Positions 19,773 to 24,345 of a DNA stretch of 24,345 bases are shown here, one piece after another. The stretch lies in the NCBI GenBank assembly GCA_032718475.1, contig JAUCBJ010001626.1, positions 1 through 24,345 on the forward strand, read 5' to 3'. Every line of letters begins with the position of its first letter. Position 1 is the first letter of the stretch. Both the position numbers and the translations under genes were made by a program. Source of the DNA: Nemertoderma westbladi. Taxonomy: Eukaryota > Xenacoelomorpha > Nemertodermatida > Nemertodermatidae. The notes beneath the pieces are model-generated. The model made no database searches. It worked only from the letters and a program-made list of their open reading frames with translations, and had not been told where the DNA came from.

Positions 19773-20956
19773 TTATCTAGCGATTTCTTCCAATCGCTTC
19801 TCCTCTTGTCTATCCGCATCCAGCTTCTCCCACCTCTGATATGGTGTATCCACCTCCCTGTCTACTAGATATCGGCAATTGTAGTATACCGACTCGCCCT
19901 TCAGCCCCAGATGGTCTGCCAGACCCTCGAAGGCCACTTTGAAGGCTCTTCTGTAGTTCAGGGGTGATCCCGACAGCAGAAACGCCATTGGCTCTCTTCC
20001 GATAACAACGGCCATGAATAGGTTTAGTAAACCTATCATTATCCAATCCTCCTGCAGAATATATCGCTTCTGATATATCTTTATCGCTCCTCTCCGGAAT
20101 TGATACACCTCCTGTTTCCACGGCCTCGCTCCCCACTTCAGCGAGTTCGCCAACTCCGCTCCGTACTCCTCCCTGAATTTACCCCAGTCCATCGGCTTGT
20201 GGCAGACGAGCCCCATTAGCTGGACCATCACCACCGCTCCACAATGTCCTGTGTTCTCTACTAGTCCCAACCCGACTGGCCCTGTCATAGCCATGTAGAC
20301 CGTTTGCATGTCCAGGAGGTTGGGGGTCTCCGGACTGATGATCCTCTCCGCATCGCCGCGGATCGCCGATCCCACCTTCATCGTCGACTTCTCTCTTACT
20401 ACATTCTCCACTGCCCTTGGCAACCGGTTCAACTTCAGCCAGCTCTTCTTCCCATACGTTCCCAGATCGAACAGGAATATGTCCCCATTTGGCGCAGCCA
20501 AATGCAGAAGTATGGTTCTGGCCGACCCCGCCGACCCTCTCCTCGAACCCTCATCGTCTTCCACGGTCCTTTCGTCATCTAGGACCATGTATCCTCCCCT
20601 GCTGACGGACTCTACGAACCTCTTCCAGTCCTTTCTCGGTGGCTCCTTGGATACTTCAGTATCCCAAACTTCGCCTCGTCTCCCTTTACCACGTAGTGGA
20701 AATGCTCGAAGATCGTGTTGTCTAGCGACGGCGTCCCGTAGGTCCCGACCAGCCGCCTCTCGTGCACCTCCCTGAAATGGTCCTGCAGAACTCGCGCCTT
20801 GTGACCCTTCTCTAACCCCTCGTAGTATCCCCTCGTCTTCTCCTCCGGATGCCTCTCGGTGAAATCTACTAGTATCTCCTTTCCACCCATTTCTGCCTTT
20901 CTCTTTCTGACAAGTCTCTCCGCCATTTCGAACGCTTCCGATCGCCTACCTACCAA
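19773..20956 (-). pseudogene. Probable DEDD-type 3'-5' exonuclease-like protein, N-terminal and catalytic part
   Basis: Two reverse frames join: 20956-20612 (opens after a TGA at 20960-20962, with an in-frame ATG ten codons further in) and the frame containing 20588-19773, which is open upstream past 20690. Coding character switches from the first to the second at about 20660-20690, implying a one-base shift. The second frame runs from WDTEVSKEPPRKDWKRFVES through MVLDDERT (Exo I-like D-x-E), ILLHLAAPNGDIFLFDLG, then KVGSAIRGDAERI (Exo II-like Asp) and LLDMQTVYMAM. This order matches RNase D/WRN/EXD-type exonuclease domains that trim nucleic acid 3' ends. The expected third site, Y-x3-D near QEDWIMIGLLNLF, is not canonical and may be Asn, so activity is doubtful. 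The fold call is by eye; zinc knuckles follow in frame. Confidence 0.5.
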
Positions 20957-20960
20957 GGCT

Positions 20961-21424
20961 CAATATAGGTGAGTGATGTAGTTAGGATGGTCTGTGGCCT
21001 ATCTCCCTCAGAACGCTAGGTTTTATTGCTGAATTTGCCTATTTACCCCTTAAAGTACTAAATTTCCCTAAATTCCCTAAATCTGTCAGTTACTTAAATT
21101 ATGTTCTAGAATATTTTGCCTACTGTTGCTATAATTTGTCGAATCTGATTTTTAATATTAATTTTAATTCTATTACTGTGCTATCAATACTTATGATGGA
21201 TTATTTATTTTAAATAACCCCTATGGTTTGTATACAGGATAGACTAGCTATTCCTTACTATGCTAGTCTGCACCAGGTAACCTCCTGGCCCTGTATCAAA
21301 CATTCTGACCTACTCTACGGGCTGTGCAGTACAGTAGTATGTCCCGTGCGGCCTACACAGTCTGTCCTGCTGTACCCACATGCCCCCCACTCACTTCTTA
21401 CTACTAACCCTTCTAACTCTCTAA
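20961..21424. other. Noncoding leader side of the exonuclease-like gene
   Basis: No supported frame. In reverse orientation, CTAAC (about 20984-20980) followed by TTGAG at 20964-20960 could be a branch point and 3' splice site feeding the open frame that begins there, which would explain the absent start codon. This is weak. The remainder is AT-rich then pyrimidine-rich. Confidence 0.35.
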
Positions 21425-21740
21425 CTCTACTAATTCCCTAACTCTTACTAACTCTCTAACTAACGGTACTACTTACCTTCTTACTCTCTAACTAACTCCT
21501 CTAACGGTACTACGTACCCTCTTACTACTAACTAACTCCACCAACAGTACTACATACCCTCTTACTCTCTAACTAACTCCTCTAACGGTGCTACGTACCC
21601 TCTTACTCTCTAACTAACTCCTCTAACGGTACTACGTACGCTCTTATTACTAACTCTTACTAACGGTACTACGTACCCTCTTACTACTAACTCTTACTAA
21701 CGGTACTACGTACCCTCTTACTACTAACTCTTACTAACGG
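21425..21740. repeat. Tandem array, 37-41 bp units with a GGTAC-TAC-GTACC palindrome (left arm)
   Basis: ACGG starts recur with CGG at 21464, 21505, 21545 (variant CAG), 21586, 21627, 21664, 21701 and 21738, giving spacings of 41, 40, 41, 41, 37, 37 and 37. Most units read CGGTACTACGTACC, a 5-bp palindrome with TAC loop, followed by CTCTTACT and TAACT repeats. The array continues after the LINE at 22274. Confidence 0.9.
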
Positions 21741-22273
21741 TTTTTTTTTTTTTTTTTGGCTGCTTAGTGCTTTTTTTATTTTTATTGACAAACTTGACAA
21801 ATATATAAAAAGACACATAAAAGTTATAAAAAATAAGAAAAACCTCACCCACCACCAGGCTACTGTACAATGTTGCTTGGCTTAGCGGGAATTTCAAAAT
21901 TAGTTTATTCTTGTATCAGCATTTGCCAACCGGATGGAGGCTTGGGCGATGTCCTGATATGTGCCTGCATAGGCAAGGCGAAACTGAGTTGCCGTCGCAC
22001 CCAGTTCACACATTCGCTATATGGCGTCTCGCGACGTTCCGCCAACTTGGAAGCGAGATGCTTCACAAACAGCGTTGTAGTGGGTGAGATACCCCCCAAC
22101 GCTGAAAATATGAGGGGTGTAAACGTCGCGAGTTCGACCTCCCTGATCCGTTCCTGATATTTGTTCCGTTTCCGGTTCTCGTGGAATTGATGGGCGGCGT
22201 TGAGTTCCATAGCTGCGTTCGTTGGGGCGAGGGGATTGAAAACTGAAACGTCAATAAACGTCTTCTGGAATCG
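21741..22273 (-). mobile_element. 5'-truncated LINE 3' end with poly(A)
   Basis: In reverse orientation the insert opens inside a LINE ORF2 C-terminus, ends its frame at 21905, has a 3' UTR of about 150 bases with AATAAA-like signals near 21775-21785, and finishes in 17 A (21757-21741). ACGG flanks it on both sides (21737-21740 and 22274-22277), a short target duplication within the tandem array. Truncated 5' end, poly(A) and duplication together are typical of target-primed reverse transcription. Confidence 0.85.
21905..22273 (-). pseudogene. C-terminal fragment of a LINE reverse-transcriptase polyprotein
   Basis: An open reverse frame of about 122 codons from the insertion junction to the TAA at 21905-21907. 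It includes KTFIDVSVFNPLAP, a KRNKYQERIREVE helix, ATFTPLIFSALGG and a final VNWVRRQLSFAL segment. This order (DVRVFNP-like, then FTPLVFSTTGG-like, then W-x-R-x-x-LSF-like) is the familiar C-terminal end of many animal LINE ORF2 proteins, downstream of the RT palm. The first ATG at 22210 is not a true start, and the catalytic RT and the endonuclease are absent because of 5' truncation. The visible part has no stop, so the insertion may be fairly young. Confidence 0.8.
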
Positions 22274-22475
22274 ACGGTACTACACGTACCCTCTTACTAC
22301 TAACTCTTACTAACTCTTACTAACGGTACTACACATACCCTCTTACTAATAACTCTTACTAACTCTTACTAACGGTACTACACGTACCCTCTTACTACAA
22401 CTCTTACTAACTTTTACTAACGGTACTACACGTACCCTCTTACTACTAACTCTTACTAACTTCTATCTGCCTACT
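22274..22475. repeat. Tandem array, 48-49 bp units with a GGTAC-TACAC-GTACC palindrome (right arm)
   Basis: CGG positions 22275, 22324, 22373 and 22421, spacing 49, 49, 48. The repeat is the same family as 21425-21740, but every unit has TACAC instead of TAC between the palindrome arms, and an extra TAACTCTTAC-like segment lengthens the unit. Confidence 0.9.
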
Positions 22476-22566
22476 TACTTACTACTACGTAGTATGTACT
22501 ATTGCTTTCCTTTCTCTCACTTTCTTTCTATTATTTATTATTTTTATTATTATTTATATTTTTTGC

Positions 22567-22677
22567 GGGAAGGGCGTCTCGCCCTCAATCCCACCCCCCT
22601 CAGTCCAACACTTGGACGACTAAACTCTATGGTGCCCCTTCTAGCAGGCAACATTTACCTACAGCCCTCCTGTAGGT
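22567..22677. other. Three further stem-loops just before hairpin block B
   Basis: GGGCG (22572-22576) with CGCCC (22580-22584), enclosed by GGG/CCC; GTCCAA (22603-22608) with TTGGAC (22612-22617); ACCTACAG (22657-22664) with CTGTAGGT (22670-22677). They extend the hairpin series leftward of copy B. The corresponding flank of copy A has different, weaker hairpins, so the tendency to form stems is kept while the sequence is not. Confidence 0.7.
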
Positions 22678-22700
22678 CTTCCTATCTTTTGCTCCTATAT

Positions 22701-23229
22701 CCGTTATTGGGTGTAATACGAGATTGGTTGTTACCAATCTCGTATCTCCAATATTGCTGAAAAGGGCGCCACTGTCCTAACTTATGAGGGTAATGAGGCT
22801 GAATTGAATCCGCTCACACTCCCCCTCATGCTATCTTCCCGGTGAGAAGATAGCATCACCTATGAGTGCGCTTCAATTCCGCTGGAACCCGATCTACTAT
22901 CGGGTGTGGGGTGGAGTTCATTTACTTGGAGTCGGCTTTCCAGGCCGCTCCCTCTGGGTATGATGTTACTACCCCCTCTTGGTGCAACCCCAACCTATGT
23001 TGCACCAAGACATCTGGCGTCTCGGTTCGAGACAATTGTGGAATCCTCACACAATTTTAAAAACTCTCTCACCCTGAACTCTGACTTCTCACTAACTCCA
23101 CTTCGGCTCTATCTTACTCTCTCTAACTTCACTCTGCTCCCCCCCCCCCCCCCCCCCACATTCGAATTGCACTCCACTTTCTCTCGCGCCAACACCTCCT
23201 CTCACTATCTCCCTGTGCTCCTCTACTCT
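22701..23229. repeat. Hairpin block, copy B
   Basis: Direct repeat of 17845-18388, same orientation. Stems: 22716-22728/22733-22745 (13 bp); the second stem of copy A is degraded here (near 22797-22814); 22828-22838/22846-22856; 22887-22893/22899-22905; the bulged GGAG-t-CGGC/GCCGCTCC stem near 22927-22950; 22978-22988/22999-23009; 23019-23024/23028-23033; 23034-23040/23050-23056, again followed by TTTT. Relative to copy A, changes lie in loops and spacers. Exceptions are the ends of stems one and seven, and in stem one a G-C pair (17860/17889) is replaced by A-T (22716/22745). Confidence 0.85.
23139..23157. repeat. C homopolymer, 19 bases
   Basis: Lies inside hairpin block B where copy A has a much shorter C run before ACATTTGAA, so the homopolymer expanded in copy B or shrank in copy A. 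Confidence 0.95.
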
Positions 23230-23354
23230 CTGCCACTCCCAAAGGTGCTAAATCTCTTATGCAACCATACTCTGCTATTATTATTCTTACTTACTACTTA
23301 CTTGCTACTTACTACTTACTTCTTCACTCTACTAACTCTGCGAACTTTACTAAC

Positions 23355-23383
23355 TATGGAGGGGGGTAACGGCCCCCTCCATA
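23355..23383. other. 11-bp stem-loop
   Basis: TATGGAGGGGG (23355-23365) is the exact reverse complement of CCCCCTCCATA (23373-23383), with a 7-base loop. It lies beyond the part of block B that aligns with block A. Confidence 0.8.
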
Positions 23384-23870
23384 TTTCCGTGTCGCACGAC
23401 CTGTTCTCGTCCAGGGGGTTCGATGTTCTTATTCCTGTTTGAGTGTATTGTTGATATTGTAATGGGGGAATGTCACCCTGTCCCCCACCCCCCCCCCCCC
23501 CCCCCCCCCCACCGGTATGTTTGGTACTGGGGTTGATGTTAATATTTTGGGGCCCATACACCTATCTGCAATAACTCTCCCCTCCCCTGGATATATGTTA
23601 TGTCCCTGCATATTATAGTCATGCTGCTGTGCTGGTACCGATATTGGCCTATCCACTTCTTGCCTGCCTACCGGTATATACGCCGCGACTTCCGGATCTA
23701 ATCCCGTCATTCGCGCTACCCTATCGCCTACACTATCTCTCCCAGCATGGCCTATAGTATGTGCAGTAAGGCCTACAGTATGTTCTGCAGTCTGCATGTG
23801 CCCTTCCAGACCGAAGTTTAACCTTCTCGAATAATTCAAGAAGTCCTCCCCGCGACTACCTTACTCTCGA
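23384..23870. other. Mostly noncoding segment with a long C run
   Basis: A 136-codon reverse frame spans 23839-23429, but it crosses the C run (as poly-Gly) and is full of the genome's noncoding words (GGCCTA, ACCGGTA), so I do not support it as a gene. It could be decayed coding sequence continuing from 24246. Confidence 0.35.
23488..23510. repeat. C homopolymer, 23 bases
   Basis: Longest uninterrupted C run in the window. A shorter 12-base run lies at 24315-24326. Their lengths are likely to vary between individuals and to be error-prone in sequencing. Confidence 0.95.
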
Positions 23871-24246
23871 TCAGCAGCTATATCCTGTCGGGAAGTTTCT
23901 CTTCGATCCCCTCTCCTGTTCTCTTCCTCGTATCAGTACGTCCTGTACCCTTCTCTTAGTGTGCGGTGCGTCTCTCCGGGGCGACGGCAATCTCCCAGAG
24001 TTCGACCCCACTGACTCCCTAAATCCATCTCTACTACCGACGGCTCGCTATCCGTCCTCGCTCTCCGGTTGCTCGTAGCAATGATTCTTCTATTCTCTTC
24101 ACTTCCTCCCAGTTAAACTCTACTATTCTTCTTCTCTCTTCCGACTGACGTCTTCTCGCTCGCCCACTCTCGGCGCTAACATCTGACTGTACTCTGTCCG
24201 GCTGGACCCTCATGGGTATACTCATCATCCCCCTACTATTCTCCAT
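23871..24246 (-). pseudogene. Degenerate arginine-rich coding remnant, unrecognised
   Basis: Two overlapping reverse frames: an ATG at 24246 running to 24034, and a second frame open from 24047 to the TGA at 23871-23873. The first is Arg/Glu/Ser-rich with a SEERRRIVEFNWEEVKRIEE helix. The second is Arg/Ser/Pro-rich with RRVQDVLIRGREQERGSK. The similar basic character and the hand-over at about 24034-24050 suggest one coding region split by a frameshift. It precedes hairpin block B in reverse orientation, as the exonuclease-like gene precedes block A. I recognise no family; chance open frames in GC-rich DNA are an alternative. Confidence 0.3.
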
Positions 24247-24345
24247 CGTCGGGTGCCGCGGTTCACCTAACTTGCCCCGCGCATTATCCGCCGACGCTTG
24301 TGGGGCATTCTCTGCCCCCCCCCCCCTCTCTCGCCACTAATCTCT

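Noticed and set aside
18593-20775. Several Ser/Pro/Leu-rich forward frames
   Set aside because: Antisense shadows of the reverse-strand exonuclease/zinc-knuckle gene.
17845-23229. Hairpin blocks A and B as LTRs of one element enclosing 18389-22700
   Set aside because: No TG/CA ends, no primer-binding site or polypurine tract, no visible target duplication, no pol, and homology fades gradually at both ends.
23429-23839. Reverse 136-codon frame
   Set aside because: Includes poly-Gly from the C run and many noncoding genome words; only possible decayed coding sequence.

Overview
The window looks like repeat-dominated nuclear DNA of a eukaryote, most likely an invertebrate animal. It contains two reverse-strand Ty3/gypsy-type LTR retrotransposons, a 5'-truncated LINE, several mini- and macrosatellites, long C homopolymers and AT-rich spacers. 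I see no bacterial operons, tRNA, rRNA or CRISPR array. The species cannot be read from the sequence. The noncoding DNA is rich in the palindromic words ACCGGT and AGGCCT, which may be a lineage signature.

Layout: 1-1455 (minus) is the start of a long unrecognised gene that leaves the window and ends in an Ala/Glu/Lys-rich coiled coil. 1456-4562 is AT-rich spacer with small duplications. 4563-8812 (minus) is a decayed gypsy-like element (gag, protease, RT, RNase H, integrase) with no LTRs found. 9328-9572 is a 31-bp minisatellite whose units each carry a small hairpin. 9927-10098 is a CAAGT-rich tract. 10099-14347 (minus) is a complete second gypsy-like element with identical 132-bp LTRs, a 5-bp target duplication (CAAGT) and a leader that could self-prime; its gag-pol frame is broken by one stop and one frameshift. 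14353-17844 is mostly noncoding and holds a GAGCAACAA-type repeat, a 68-bp satellite of about 13 units and CT and C tracts.

The most unusual part is 17845-23383. Two direct copies of a roughly 530-545 bp block lie about 4.3 kb apart. Each carries a closely packed series of stem-loops (eight in the first copy). The stems are almost unchanged between copies while loops and spacers differ, and one pair shows a G-C to A-T compensating change. Between the copies lies a reverse-strand gene remnant with a probable DEDD-type 3'-5' exonuclease-like region followed by zinc knuckles. Also between them is a 37-49 bp tandem array split by a LINE 3' end. Further degenerate reverse-strand coding sequence follows the second block, so coding sequence plus hairpin block may be a repeated unit of an undescribed mobile element.

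The two gypsy-like elements follow the known gag-protease-RT-RNase H-integrase order, and both look unable to make complete proteins as read here. The exonuclease/zinc-knuckle gene and the hairpin blocks are linked only by position; any joint function is inference.
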